A DNA stretch of 64,000 nt, from the NCBI RefSeq assembly GCF_000190535.1, contig NC_015160.1, positions 4,216,001 to 4,280,000 on the forward strand, given 5' to 3'. This DNA is from Odoribacter splanchnicus DSM 20712 (GTDB lineage: Bacteria; Bacteroidota; Bacteroidia; Bacteroidales; Marinifilaceae). Positions 51,106 to 61,637 of the stretch are shown in pieces. Numbering within the stretch: position 1 is the first letter of the stretch; the number at the start of each line of letters is the position of its first letter. The notes beneath the pieces were generated by a model. That model was not told where the DNA came from. It worked only from the letters and a program-made list of their open reading frames with translations, and made no database searches. A program made the translations under genes and the position numbers.

Positions 51106-52032
51106 ATGGGAGAAACAATCGTAGAAGCCCGGCACTTATCGCATCGTTATGCAACACAGTGGGCTATTCAAGACATTAATTTCGAAATCAGTCAGAGGGG
51201 GATTTTGGGGTTATTGGGTTCTAACGGAGCAGGTAAATCGACGACGATGAATATTATCTGTGGGGTTTTGAATCAGACCGAAGGGGAGGTTTTTATCAAC
51301 GGTATCAATTTGAGGACCGATCCGGTAGAGGCCAAGAAGTATATCGGTTTTTTACCGCAACGGCCACCTTTATATCCGGAATTATCCGTTGATGAATACC
51401 TGACTTATTGTGCCCGTCTGCGGCTGATGGACGCCCGGGAAATCCGGCAGGCAGTAGATACGGCCGAAGCTAAATGCGGCATTACACATTTTAAAAAGCG
51501 GTTGATCGGAAATTTGTCCGGGGGTTATCAGCAACGGGTGGGAATTGCACAGGCAATCGTTCATAATCCGCGCTTTGTGGTACTGGACGAACCGACTAAC
51601 GGGCTCGATCCGGTGCAGATCGTAGAGGTCAGACACCTGATTAAGGAGATCGCTGCTGAACGGGCAGTTATGCTTTCTACCCATATCTTGTCGGAAGTAC
51701 AGGCCACCTGTGATAAGATCAAAATGATAGAACACGGTCATATGATTTTTTCGGGTACGATGGAAGAATTTAATAATTATGTAGAACCTTGTTCTTTTTT
51801 GGTGACTTTCGGTAATCCGCCGGCTCCGGAAGAATTGAAAAATATCGATGGCATTTCGGAAGTCGAACCGTTGACCCTCAGGGAGTATCGCGTATATTTC
51901 ACAGCTCCGGCCGGTATTACACAACAGGTCATTGCCCGGAGTGTAGAGAAAGGATGGCAATTGGAAGAAATTTGCCTGGAGCGGGAATCGCTGGATACCA
52001 TTTTTGCACGTTTATCTAAGAATAGTAAATGA
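51106..52032 (+). CDS. ABC transporter ATP-binding protein (GldA-like)
   Basis: About 308 residues with all nucleotide-binding motifs: Walker A GSNGAGKST, Q-loop FLPQRPPLYPELSV, signature NLSGGYQQRVGIAQA, Walker B FVVLDEPTNGLDP and switch STH. It resembles GldA, the ATPase paired with GldF/GldG in gliding bacteria, and other ABC-2 ATPases. The frame opens at an ATG at 51037; the ATG at 51106 (MGETIVEARHL) is the conserved start. The stop is one base before the first permease start. The substrate is unknown. Confidence 0.88.
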   Translation: MGETIVEARHLSHRYATQWAIQDINFEISQRGILGLLGSNGAGKSTTMNIICGVLNQTEGEVFINGINLRTDPVEAKKYIGFLPQRPPLYPELSVDEYLTYCARLRLMDAREIRQAVDTAEAKCGITHFKKRLIGNLSGGYQQRVGIAQAIVHNPRFVVLDEPTNGLDPVQIVEVRHLIKEIAAERAVMLSTHILSEVQATCDKIKMIEHGHMIFSGTMEEFNNYVEPCSFLVTFGNPPAPEELKNIDGISEVEPLTLREYRVYFTAPAGITQQVIARSVEKGWQLEEICLERESLDTIFARLSKNSK

Positions 52033-52033
52033 T

Positions 52034-54343
52034 ATGAGGCTCAAAGATTTCAATATAGTTTACCAAATCGCCCGGACAGAATTGAGGGTTATTTTTTATT
52101 CTCCTGTAGCCTGGTTGATTTTGGTGGTATTTGCCGTACAATGTGGGTTTTCGTTTTGTGACGTGATCTGGCCGGCGATAAAGAGCCAATCTTTAGGATA
52201 TGAGGTTCAGGCTCTGACGGGTAGTGTGTTTACGAGCGGAAAAGGTATTTTCCCGGTGATGCTGGAACACTTGTATTTTTATATTCCTTTGCTGACCATG
52301 GGACTGATGAGCCGGGAATTCAGCAGCGGCTCTATAAAGCTATTGTATTCTTCTCCGGTGACTAGTGCCCAGATTATCCTGGGAAAATACTTGTCGGTTA
52401 TGATTTATTGTGCCGTTTTGCTGGGGGTGATTTTAGTATATGTCGGTCTGGGGGCTTTGACGATCGGGCATATGGACGGTACGCTGATTTTTTCGAATTT
52501 TTTGGGTATGTATCTGCTGATTTGTGCTTATGCTGTCATCGGGCTGTTTATGTCCTGCCTCACTTCCTATCAGGTAGTGGCTGCTATCGGAACTCTGGCT
52601 TTTTTATCTTTTTTGAATTTTATCGGCGGAGTGGGACAGGAGATACCTTTGGTCCGGGATATTACTTATTGGCTGGCTTTGAACGGTAGGGTAGGCCTTT
52701 TTGTCGCCGGCATGATCAATACGGAAAACTTAATTTACTTTTTGGTGGTGATCGCTGCTTTTCTCTTACTTTCGGTCTGGCGTTTACAGGCGGTAAGAGA
52801 AAAACAGCCGGGGAGGAAAAAAATACTGAAATTAACGGGATTGGCAGTAGGAGTCGTTGTGCTCAGTTATGTTTCGTCACGTCCTTTTCTTACCTGGTAT
52901 TGGGATACGACCGCTACGCAGAGTAATACTATTTCTGTTCTTTCACAGGATTTACTCCGGCAATTGAAAGGAGAACTGAAGATCACTACATATGTGAATT
53001 TATTGGATGCCAATTATGAGAGTGGGCTGCCAGCGGCACATAAAAAGGATTTCGAACGTTTCCGCCCTTATGCCCGCTTTAAGCGGAATTTGAAACTGGA
53101 TTATGTGTATTATTATGATTATGCCGGATATAAATATCTGGACGAATTGTATCCCGGGTTGTCGGACCGGGAAAGGGCTGAAAAAATCTGCCAGGCTAAG
53201 GGCTTGGATTTCGGTATGTTTCTGACGCCGGAAGAGATTCGCCGGAAGATCGATCTGAGCGGAGAATCGAATCATTTTGTCCGCCAGGTGGAATGGAACG
53301 GTGAACGGAAGACCTGGTTACGGGTGTATAAAGATATGTATGTATTCCCCAGTGAGCAGGAGATGACTGCTGCTCTGAAAAGGTTGTTGGTAAAACCGCC
53401 CAAATTGTGTTTTCTGACCGGATACGGCGAACGGAATAGTACGAATAAGAGAGAAATGGATTATAGTTTTTTTTCCTCTGAGCTGTCTTTGCGGAGTGCT
53501 TTGATCAATCAAGGGTTCGATGTGGAAGATTTCTCTCTTTCCGGAAAGGAGAGAATTCCGGATGAAGTGGATATTTTAGTAATAGCCGATGTAAGAAGTA
53601 AGATCCCGGAGGGAGATTTCCGGATGATCTGCGAATATATTGAACGCGGGGGAAATTTGTTTTTGCTGGGTGAACCGGGTACGCAGGAATTTATAAATCC
53701 GTTGGCAGAATTGATTGGGGTGAGATTCCGGAATGGGATGCTGTTACAGGCCAGGGAAGGATATTTACCTTCTTTGACAATTGCCGGAATGGATCCGGAG
53801 GGGGATGAAAAGTTCCCGGTTTTCCAGAAAATGCGGCAATATGGTTTTTGTTTTGCTTTACCTGGTTGTACAGGTCTGGAAATACAGAAAAAGGGCTTCG
53901 GGATAACACCTGTTGCCTGTGTGGGGGATTCCATCAGTTGGCAAGTGAACCGGTTGTATGCAGAAGATGCTTTGAAGGGTCTGAATCATCCGGGCCCGGC
54001 CGAAGGGAAAGTACTGCCTGTCATTGTCGCCCTGGACCGTAAGGTCGGGGATAAAGAACAGCGGATTTTAGTTGCCGGGGATGCCGATTGTATCAGTAAT
54101 GCAGAGCTGACCCGGGCCCGGCAGGGAGTTAAGACTGCTAATTTCACTCTGGCTACCGAATCTTTCCGCTGGTTGGCCCGGAATGAATTTCCGGTATTGC
54201 TCCCCAGTATACCTCCCCGTGACAACGAATTGTATTTGGGACGGAAGGATATGCCCTGGCTGAAATTCGGAACCATGGGATTGCTGCCCGGTCTTTTGGC
54301 CCTGGCTTATGGAGTGGTTCACTACAGAAGAAAAAGAAATTAA
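52034..54343 (+). CDS. GldF-GldG-like fusion: ABC-2 permease with exported auxiliary domain (copy 1)
   Basis: About 769 residues. The first roughly 250 are an ABC-2 permease with six spans (YSPVAWLILVVFAVQCGFSF, MSREFSSGSIKLLYSSPVT as the conserved coupling helix). The remaining part starts with a further span near residue 275 and continues as a GldG/ABC_transp_aux-type domain (FLTGYGERNS, VDILVIADVRSKIPEGDF, GGNLFLLGEPG). In gliding bacteria GldF and GldG are separate proteins; here one protein carries both. The start overlaps nothing but follows the ATPase stop by one base. A full-length paralogue follows. Confidence 0.85.
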   Translation: MRLKDFNIVYQIARTELRVIFYSPVAWLILVVFAVQCGFSFCDVIWPAIKSQSLGYEVQALTGSVFTSGKGIFPVMLEHLYFYIPLLTMGLMSREFSSGSIKLLYSSPVTSAQIILGKYLSVMIYCAVLLGVILVYVGLGALTIGHMDGTLIFSNFLGMYLLICAYAVIGLFMSCLTSYQVVAAIGTLAFLSFLNFIGGVGQEIPLVRDITYWLALNGRVGLFVAGMINTENLIYFLVVIAAFLLLSVWRLQAVREKQPGRKKILKLTGLAVGVVVLSYVSSRPFLTWYWDTTATQSNTISVLSQDLLRQLKGELKITTYVNLLDANYESGLPAAHKKDFERFRPYARFKRNLKLDYVYYYDYAGYKYLDELYPGLSDRERAEKICQAKGLDFGMFLTPEEIRRKIDLSGESNHFVRQVEWNGERKTWLRVYKDMYVFPSEQEMTAALKRLLVKPPKLCFLTGYGERNSTNKREMDYSFFSSELSLRSALINQGFDVEDFSLSGKERIPDEVDILVIADVRSKIPEGDFRMICEYIERGGNLFLLGEPGTQEFINPLAELIGVRFRNGMLLQAREGYLPSLTIAGMDPEGDEKFPVFQKMRQYGFCFALPGCTGLEIQKKGFGITPVACVGDSISWQVNRLYAEDALKGLNHPGPAEGKVLPVIVALDRKVGDKEQRILVAGDADCISNAELTRARQGVKTANFTLATESFRWLARNEFPVLLPSIPPRDNELYLGRKDMPWLKFGTMGLLPGLLALAYGVVHYRRKRN

Positions 54344-54361
54344 GATTAAAAGAAAGTTCAA

Positions 54362-56578
54362 ATGAAAACGATTTTTAGAATAGCACAGACAGAACTTCGT
54401 TTGTTTTTCTATTCACCGATAGCCTGGCTGATCCTGATCATTTTTGCTTTTCAGGCCGGAATGGCATTTTGTGATACTTTTAGCTATCAATTGCAGAATA
54501 AAGCTTTGGGACGGGGGCAGATTCCTTTCCAGACAGTGATTTTATTGTTGGGGGATAGCGGTTCGTTCTTCAAGGTGCTGAATAATCTGTATCTGTATAT
54601 TCCTTTACTGACAATGGCATTGATGAGCCGGGAATATAGTTCCGGTTCTATCAAGTTATTATATTCTTCGCCGGTAACTAATTTTCAGATTATCGGGGGG
54701 AAATTTCTTGCTATGATGTTGTACGGCGGATTGATGCTGGTAATTTTGCTCCTGCAGGTGGTGTTTGCTTTTATTTTTGTGAAAAACCTCGATATTCCGC
54801 TGATATTGTCCGGGTTGCTCGGTATTTATCTGGTTTTGTGTGCTTATTCGGCTATCGGTCTCTTTATGTCTACCCTGACTTCTTACCAGATCGTGGCAGC
54901 GGTCGGTACACTGGTGATACTTACCTGCTTGAATTTTGTAGGCGGACTTTGGCAGGATATTCCTGTCGTACAGGAGATTACCTGGTGGCTGTCTTTGTCG
55001 GGACGGGCCAAAACGTTTACGGCAGGACTGATATGCAGTGAAGATGTCGTGTACTTTGGGGTGGTGATCGGATTATTTTTGACCTTGTCTGTTTTGAAAT
55101 TGCAATCGACCAAGCAGCATTATTCCTGGTGGTGGCGGTGGGCACGTTACGGGGGAGTGGTTTGTATCGCTCTGGGAATCGGATACCTGACTTCGAAACC
55201 GATGTTCATGTGTTATTATGATACGACGGAAACCGAACACAATACCATCACCCGCGAAGGCCAACGGGTCATGAATCTGATCGACGATCAGCTGACTATT
55301 ACCATGTATGTCAATTTATTGGATAAAAGTGCTCCGGCAGGGATGCCGGAGAATCAAATGTCGAACCTCCGGGAATTGAAACCTTTTCTACGTTTTAAAC
55401 CCGATACCCGCTTGAAATATGTCTATTTTTATGATAGCACCGATCATAGCCGTTTCCGTGGGGCTACGGCTTCTTTACCTTTGAGGGAACAAATGCTGAA
55501 AATATGTGATGACGAGGACCTGGATCCGGAATTTTTTCTGTCTCCGGAAGAAATTCACCGGCAGATCGATCTGACCTCCGAAGGAAACCGGATGATTTAT
55601 CTACTGGAACGGGCGAACGGCCGGAAATCTTTTCTGCGTTTTTACGACGGCATGGATATCCGCCCCAGGGAAACAGAGATTACGGTGGCCTTGAAACGGT
55701 TGGTGACCGATGCTTCCAGAATAGTTTTTCTGACCGGACACGGGGAGCGGAGCTTGTATTGGAATGATAAAGGTGGATTATATTCACTGATTCAAAGAAA
55801 CGGCCGGAATGCTTTAGTGAATCAGGGGTTTGATGTAGATACCCTGAATTTGACCGGCCGGACGGTTATTCCCGAAGATATCGATATTCTGGTGATTGCG
55901 GCTCCTGAAAAAAGATTGTCCCCTCAGGAACAGGGATTACTGGATTCATATATAGCTAAAGGAGGTAATCTGATCATTACCGGTGAACCGGGTAAACAAG
56001 AATTGATGAACGGGTTGGTGAAAAATCTGGGAATCGGCTTTAAGGAAGGAATAATCCTGCAACATGAGGAGGCCGACTGGGAGGAAGATTTTATTGTCGG
56101 TGATATCGCTGAATCCGGGGCACAACAAACCGGAGTCGGTGCAGGGCTTTTAGCCCGGCAATACCAAGTCGCTTTTCCGGGTACTACGGCTTTGTCGTTC
56201 AATGCAGGCTACGGATTTCAGGGGGTACCTATCGTGGAATATGCCGGGGATACGCTTATGCTGGCTTTGAAACGGCAGCTGGGAGGAGAAGAACAACGTA
56301 TTATCGTTTCCGGGGATGCCGATTGGTTCAGTACCGAAGGACTGGCTTTACGGAAAGACGATGTCCGACTGAATAATTTCGGGTTATTCATGGAGATGTT
56401 GCATTATATGACTTATCAGCAATTCCCGGTGGATAATAGCCGTCCATCTCCTACGGACGATACCCATTATCTCGATATTGCCGATATCGGATGGATAAAA
56501 GGTCTTTTTATCGGCCTGATTCCTTTACTCGTCTTGGGAGGAGCGATAGGATTCCGGCTGAAACGGAAAAGGCAATAA
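54362..56578 (+). CDS. GldF-GldG-like fusion: ABC-2 permease with exported auxiliary domain (copy 2)
   Basis: A 738-residue paralogue of the preceding gene with the same two-part plan: permease spans in residues 1-245 (MSREYSSGSIKLLYSSPVTNFQI) and an exported auxiliary domain (FLTGHGERSLYWNDKGG, IDILVIAAPEKRLSPQEQ, GGNLIITGEPGKQ). The two fusions probably form a heterodimer with the ATPase at 51106. The operon sits between FecR and SusC, so it may be under the same sigma control. Confidence 0.85.
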   Translation: MKTIFRIAQTELRLFFYSPIAWLILIIFAFQAGMAFCDTFSYQLQNKALGRGQIPFQTVILLLGDSGSFFKVLNNLYLYIPLLTMALMSREYSSGSIKLLYSSPVTNFQIIGGKFLAMMLYGGLMLVILLLQVVFAFIFVKNLDIPLILSGLLGIYLVLCAYSAIGLFMSTLTSYQIVAAVGTLVILTCLNFVGGLWQDIPVVQEITWWLSLSGRAKTFTAGLICSEDVVYFGVVIGLFLTLSVLKLQSTKQHYSWWWRWARYGGVVCIALGIGYLTSKPMFMCYYDTTETEHNTITREGQRVMNLIDDQLTITMYVNLLDKSAPAGMPENQMSNLRELKPFLRFKPDTRLKYVYFYDSTDHSRFRGATASLPLREQMLKICDDEDLDPEFFLSPEEIHRQIDLTSEGNRMIYLLERANGRKSFLRFYDGMDIRPRETEITVALKRLVTDASRIVFLTGHGERSLYWNDKGGLYSLIQRNGRNALVNQGFDVDTLNLTGRTVIPEDIDILVIAAPEKRLSPQEQGLLDSYIAKGGNLIITGEPGKQELMNGLVKNLGIGFKEGIILQHEEADWEEDFIVGDIAESGAQQTGVGAGLLARQYQVAFPGTTALSFNAGYGFQGVPIVEYAGDTLMLALKRQLGGEEQRIIVSGDADWFSTEGLALRKDDVRLNNFGLFMEMLHYMTYQQFPVDNSRPSPTDDTHYLDIADIGWIKGLFIGLIPLLVLGGAIGFRLKRKRQ

Positions 56579-56653
56579 TGTGAAAATTATCTTAAAAAAG
56601 TATCTTTTTTATTCATCCCTTTCTTGGATTGATGTGTTCTATATATCGAAAAA

Positions 56654-56680
56654 CGGAAGATTATTGGGGATAATCTTCCG
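56654..56680 (+). promoter_or_regulatory. Hairpin in the SusC 5' leader or terminator of the ABC operon
   Basis: A perfect 11-bp stem, CGGAAGATTAT (56654-56664) and ATAATCTTCCG (56670-56680), with loop TGGGG, located 61 bases 5' of the SusC ATG. No T run follows, so a leader role is as likely as termination. Confidence 0.45.
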
Positions 56681-56740
56681 TAAGAACTCAGCAATTAACG
56701 GGGTGTCGTTACTATCATTAACTACTAAGCATGTAAAATT

Positions 56741-59700
56741 ATGAAAAAAAAGCGAAATTTTTTACTGAAAAGTATTTTGCTGCAGTTAAATTTCTCTCTG
56801 GAAAAGGCGGGGATTTTACTGGTACTGGTGTTGGTGTTTTCCATCCAGGCAAAAGCTTATTCTCAGACGCGTATTACTGCAAAAAGGCAGGGGGTTACAA
56901 TTGACGAGGTTTTAAAAGAGGTCCGGGAAAAGTCCGGTTACCGTTTTTTATACCGGGTAGAGGAAGTAAACAGATATGGCAAAAGAGATATAGATGTGAA
57001 AGATGCGGAAGTCGAAGATTTTCTGGGACAATTACTGCAAAATACGGATCTCACCTATGAAGTGGAGAATGAGGTCATTATTATCCGGCCGGAAAAACAA
57101 CGGCAGGACTCCCGGGTGAATGTACAGGTGGTCAGAGGAAAGGTGACCGATGAAAATAACCTGGCTTTACCGGGAGCTACGGTTTTATTGAAGGGGACAT
57201 CCTACGGAGTAGTCACTGATTCACACGGGAAATTTACGATGGAAGTCCTGGAAAGGGATACGGTTACTTTACTGGTATCGTTTGTAGGGATGGAAACGAG
57301 GCTTGTAAACCTGAAAAAAGGGCAAACGGAAATATTGGTTTCGCTTGAACCGGATATCAAAGAGATGAAAGAAGTCGTGGTGACCGGGTACGGGAATGTC
57401 CGTAAAACAAGTTTTACCGGAAATTCGGTTACAGTGACCAAAGATGAATTGATGTCCGTTTCGAAATCGAATGTCATCAAGGCATTACAGGCTTTCGATC
57501 CTTCATTCCGTATTCAAACCAATAACGATTGGGGGTCCGATCCGAATGCACTGCCCGAAATGTATGTGCGGGGAAGGTCGGGTATCAGCGGTGTAAAGGA
57601 ATTGGACCGTGATCCTTTGACGAAATCGGCTCTGAAGGATAATCCCAACTTACCGACCTTCATCATGGATGGTTTTCAGATCAGTGTGGAACAGTTATAC
57701 GATATGGATCCTAACCGTATTGAAAGTATTACCATATTGAAAGATGCTGCGGCTACGGCTTTGTATGGTTCCAGGGCTGCCAACGGTGTGGTGGTGATTA
57801 CGACGGTGGCTCCTCAGATGGGTAAGCTGAATGTGTCCTATAATTTTACAGGGGATGTTACGGTACCCGATCTGTCGGATTATAACCTGATGAATGCACG
57901 CGAGAAACTCGAAACGGAAGTGGCGGCCGGAGTATTCGAAGATCTGGCTAAAGATAATCCTTTGGGAGCCGAACAACAATATTATGCTAAACTGGCTTCC
58001 ATTACCAGAGGGGTGGATACTTACTGGTTATCGAAACCGTTACAGACCTCTTTCAATCACAAACACAGCCTGAGCATCGACGGCGGATCGGATAATTTCC
58101 GTTTCGGCATACAATTGAGCTACAATAATGAAGACGGGGTGATGAAAGAGTCTTTCCGGAACCGGGTGGGAGCCGGCGTATATCTGGATTACCGGATCGG
58201 TTCATTCCAGCTCAAAAATATGGTCACTTATACCAATACCCGTTCGCAGGAGTCTCCTTACGGGGCTTTTTCCGACTATACCGGTTGTCAGCCTTACGAT
58301 CCTTATAAGGACGACGAGGGGAACTATCTGGAAAATCTGCCCAATTGGGACGGAAAGAATGAAAAACGCCCTAATCCTCTTTATGAGGCGACTTTATCCA
58401 ATTTCGATAAATCCAAATATGAAGAGTTTGTCGATAATCTGGGTATCAACTGGAATATAACTACCGGTTTGTTATGGAAAACTCAATTCAGCCTGACGCG
58501 TAAGATTACCGATACGAAACGTTTTCTGGATCCGTTGTCTTCGAAAAATACAACTCCCCAGACTGCAGAAAATCCTTCTTCCGGCGAATTGAATACCAGC
58601 CGGGGAAATGAGTTCTACTGGGATCTGAGTTCAACCCTGTCTTATAACCGTTCTGTCGAAAAACACCATATCAATTTGTTGTTGGGGGTGAATGCCCGCT
58701 CTGCCAAAACCGATAATATTTCGGCTTCTTACCGGGGATTCCCTTCCGGGGCTTTGAGTTCTCCGAATTATGCCGAAGAAATTGTTTCCAAACCGGTAAG
58801 TTCCGATAATTCTACCCGGCTGATCGGTTTCCTGGGAACCCTGAATTACAGTTATAACGATGTGTATTTGCTGGATGCTTCGGTACGTATGGACGGTTCT
58901 TCGGAATTCGGGGCGGATAAACGGTTTGCTCCCTTCTGGTCTGCGGGGACCGGTGTCAATATTCATAACTACGGTTTTATGAAAGGACAAACGGTTATTG
59001 ACCAGTTGAAAATACGGGCTTCATACGGACAAACCGGGAAAGTGAATTTTCCGCCTTATGTAGCCCGAACGACTTATAAAATGTTTACGGACGGTTGGTA
59101 TAAAACCGGTTTCGGCGGTACCCTCTATGCTTTGGGGAATACAAACCTAACCTGGGAAACGACGAATACCTGGGATGCCGGTGTTGAACTGAGTTTATGG
59201 AAACGCCTGCTTTATATCAAAGCTTCTTATTATCAGAAAAAAACGGTGGATCTCGTCAATTCGGTGACGATTCCGAGTTCGACAGGTTTTACCACTTATA
59301 TGGATAATATCGGAGAGGTGGAAAATAAAGGATATGAACTGGAATTCCGGAGCGAAGTAGTCCGTCGAAAAGATCTGTTTGTAGCTGTTTTCGCTAACCT
59401 GGCCCACAATGAAAATAGAATCCTGAAAATATCGGAGAGTCTGAAGGCTTACAATGACCGGGTAAAAGACCATTTTGCCAACAGTAACCGGTTCGACGGT
59501 TCGAATACCCAGCCGTTTACTCAATATGTCGAAGGAGGATCCCAGACGTCGATTTGGGGAGTTCCCTCACTTGGAATCGATCCTGCTACCGGAGAGGAGA
59601 TTTTTATCCGCCCGGACGGAAGCATTACCAATACCTGGAATACGAACGATCAGGTGGTCTTGGGGGATACGGAACCCAAAATACAAGGTACTTTCGGGTT

Positions 59701-60148
59701 GAATGCCACTTATAAAAATCTGAGTTTGTATATGACTTTTATGTATGAAGCCGGCGGCCAGATATACAACAGCACTTTACGTGACAAAGTAGAAGATGTG
59801 AATGTATACACCTCTAATGTCGATAAACGGGTGTTCTCCGAACGTTGGCAAGAACCGGGGGATAAGGCTCGTTACCGTAAGCTGACCAGCGGAGTGGGCG
59901 GCAGTATTATGCGTACCCGTCCGACTTCCCGTTTTGTCGAGGATAACAATGTATTGACCCTGAACTCTATTTCTCTGGGCTATGATTTCGACGCCGGGCA
60001 GAAGTGGATGAAGACGATCGGCTTGAGTATGCTGCGTTTTGAGATCGGTGCGAACGATGTTTGCCGTTGGTCGTCGGTGAAGGTGGAAAGAGGATTGAAT
60101 TATCCTTATGCCCGGAGTTTTAATTTTTCGCTGAAAGCTGCTTTCTAA
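56741..60148 (+). CDS. SusC/RagA-type TonB-dependent transporter with STN signalling domain
   Basis: A 1135-residue outer-membrane transporter. After the signal peptide (VLVLVFSIQAKAYSQ) come an STN secretin/TonB short N-terminal domain (about residues 45-120, ITAKRQGVTIDEVLKEVREKS), a carboxypeptidase-like domain (about 130-205, GKVTDENNLALPGATVLLKG), and the plug (EVVVTGYGNVRKTSFTG). The plug includes the SusC segment RIESITILKDAAATALYGSRAANGVV, followed by a 22-strand barrel ending in Phe. The STN domain allows it to signal to the FecR at 49821. It imports an oligosaccharide or peptide together with the SusD that follows. Confidence 0.94.
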   Translation: MKKKRNFLLKSILLQLNFSLEKAGILLVLVLVFSIQAKAYSQTRITAKRQGVTIDEVLKEVREKSGYRFLYRVEEVNRYGKRDIDVKDAEVEDFLGQLLQNTDLTYEVENEVIIIRPEKQRQDSRVNVQVVRGKVTDENNLALPGATVLLKGTSYGVVTDSHGKFTMEVLERDTVTLLVSFVGMETRLVNLKKGQTEILVSLEPDIKEMKEVVVTGYGNVRKTSFTGNSVTVTKDELMSVSKSNVIKALQAFDPSFRIQTNNDWGSDPNALPEMYVRGRSGISGVKELDRDPLTKSALKDNPNLPTFIMDGFQISVEQLYDMDPNRIESITILKDAAATALYGSRAANGVVVITTVAPQMGKLNVSYNFTGDVTVPDLSDYNLMNAREKLETEVAAGVFEDLAKDNPLGAEQQYYAKLASITRGVDTYWLSKPLQTSFNHKHSLSIDGGSDNFRFGIQLSYNNEDGVMKESFRNRVGAGVYLDYRIGSFQLKNMVTYTNTRSQESPYGAFSDYTGCQPYDPYKDDEGNYLENLPNWDGKNEKRPNPLYEATLSNFDKSKYEEFVDNLGINWNITTGLLWKTQFSLTRKITDTKRFLDPLSSKNTTPQTAENPSSGELNTSRGNEFYWDLSSTLSYNRSVEKHHINLLLGVNARSAKTDNISASYRGFPSGALSSPNYAEEIVSKPVSSDNSTRLIGFLGTLNYSYNDVYLLDASVRMDGSSEFGADKRFAPFWSAGTGVNIHNYGFMKGQTVIDQLKIRASYGQTGKVNFPPYVARTTYKMFTDGWYKTGFGGTLYALGNTNLTWETTNTWDAGVELSLWKRLLYIKASYYQKKTVDLVNSVTIPSSTGFTTYMDNIGEVENKGYELEFRSEVVRRKDLFVAVFANLAHNENRILKISESLKAYNDRVKDHFANSNRFDGSNTQPFTQYVEGGSQTSIWGVPSLGIDPATGEEIFIRPDGSITNTWNTNDQVVLGDTEPKIQGTFGLNATYKNLSLYMTFMYEAGGQIYNSTLRDKVEDVNVYTSNVDKRVFSERWQEPGDKARYRKLTSGVGGSIMRTRPTSRFVEDNNVLTLNSISLGYDFDAGQKWMKTIGLSMLRFEIGANDVCRWSSVKVERGLNYPYARSFNFSLKAAF

Positions 60149-60165
60149 TTTTTAAATTTTGAATT

Positions 60166-61620
60166 ATGAAAATATATCATTGGATAATAGCCTGTTGTTT
60201 ACTGTTGCCATTGGGAGGTTGCAGTAATTGGCTGGATGTGATTCCGGAGGATTCTGTGGATGAAAAAGATTTGTTTTCCACCGGAGAGGGATACCGGAAT
60301 GCGTTGAACGGCGTATACCGCCAGATGTCTCAGACTTCGATGTACGGGCAGCAGATGAGCTGGGGATTTATTGATGTTTTGGGACAGTTGTACAATACTC
60401 AAAAATTGTCGAATTATTCGGCATATGGAATCGCGGGAAAGAATTATGCTTACCGTGATGAAACAGTGAAGTCGGTGATTCAGGTTATCTGGTCGAATAC
60501 CTATAATTCGATTGCAAACTGTAACAATATTGTCGGGCGGATTACCGGGGAGGATCCCTCTAAATTCAGAGGAGGTGAGGCAGAACAGCATATGATCCAG
60601 GGGGAGGCGCTGGCTTTACGGGCTTTCCTGCATTTTGATTTACTGCGGCTTTGGGCTCCGGCACCGGTGACCAATCCTTCGAGAAATTACATGCCTTATT
60701 TCGAGAATTATCCTTCTACCTACGAACCGGATAAAAGTGTACAGGAGATTTTGTCGCTGGTCGAACGGGATTTGCTCCAGGCCAAAAACTTAGTAGCTCC
60801 GTTCGATACACTACCCGACAAATCGATGTTGGTGGCTGAAAAACGGATTAAGAATAACTGGGTGAGCAGTTCGGTAACCGATTTGTTTTTCCTTTACCGG
60901 GGATTCCGTATGAATTATTACGCTGTTATAGCCCAGCTGGCCAGGGTTTATAATTATATGGGCGAATATGAAAAAGCCGCTCATTGTGCACAAGAAGTAC
61001 TGGATGCCTATGCAGAAGAATATGCTGCAGTTTGTTTCCAGTTGTCAAAGAAGGAGGAGGTACAGAACAATGATCGGAAACGGTATAAAGAAGTGATTTT
61101 TGCCCTGTCGAACGAATTGAACCTGGATAATTATGAGCCTTATTATACGACGAGTTCCGACCGACTTGTACTGGCCGGATATCCCGGTATTTTCGACGAT
61201 GAGGCAGATGTGAGGAAAGAGTATTTGACAGAGACTTCGGGAGCCGACCGGATCTGTAATAAATATATTTTACCGACCAATAATACCTTGGAATATACGC
61301 AAACCGAGGATTTGATTCCGCTGATCCGGGTGAGCGAGATGTATTTTATTCAAGCCGAATATCTTTACCGGAAAGGAGAGACTCAGGCCGCTATCGAACA
61401 ACTGGATCAGGTACGTGTTGCCCGGGATTGTACTAAAGGACGGCTGACGGTTTCCAGCCTCGACGATTTTAAAAAGATACTGATCGATGAGGCCCGGCGT
61501 GAATTTATGCAGGAAGGGCAGTTGTATTATTATTTTAAACGTTTGAACATAAAACCCCTGGAATCTATGCCTGACGATGGTTTTGTATTTCCTCTGCCGG
61601 ATAATGAAGTGATCAATTAA
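60166..61620 (+). CDS. SusD/RagB-family nutrient-binding lipoprotein
   Basis: A 484-residue surface lipoprotein with lipobox LPLGGC followed by SNWLDVIPEDSVDEKDLFST, the usual SusD start. The TPR-type helical framework is seen in GEALALRAFLHFDLLRLWAP and LIRVSEMYFIQAEYLYRKGETQAAIEQLDQVR, and the C-terminal EARREFMQEGQLYYYFKRLN is diagnostic. It forms a lid over the SusC barrel. Its TAA stop overlaps the next in-frame ATG by one base. Confidence 0.94.
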   Translation: MKIYHWIIACCLLLPLGGCSNWLDVIPEDSVDEKDLFSTGEGYRNALNGVYRQMSQTSMYGQQMSWGFIDVLGQLYNTQKLSNYSAYGIAGKNYAYRDETVKSVIQVIWSNTYNSIANCNNIVGRITGEDPSKFRGGEAEQHMIQGEALALRAFLHFDLLRLWAPAPVTNPSRNYMPYFENYPSTYEPDKSVQEILSLVERDLLQAKNLVAPFDTLPDKSMLVAEKRIKNNWVSSSVTDLFFLYRGFRMNYYAVIAQLARVYNYMGEYEKAAHCAQEVLDAYAEEYAAVCFQLSKKEEVQNNDRKRYKEVIFALSNELNLDNYEPYYTTSSDRLVLAGYPGIFDDEADVRKEYLTETSGADRICNKYILPTNNTLEYTQTEDLIPLIRVSEMYFIQAEYLYRKGETQAAIEQLDQVRVARDCTKGRLTVSSLDDFKKILIDEARREFMQEGQLYYYFKRLNIKPLESMPDDGFVFPLPDNEVIN

Positions 61621-61637
61621 TGTTAATCGTGAAAATT

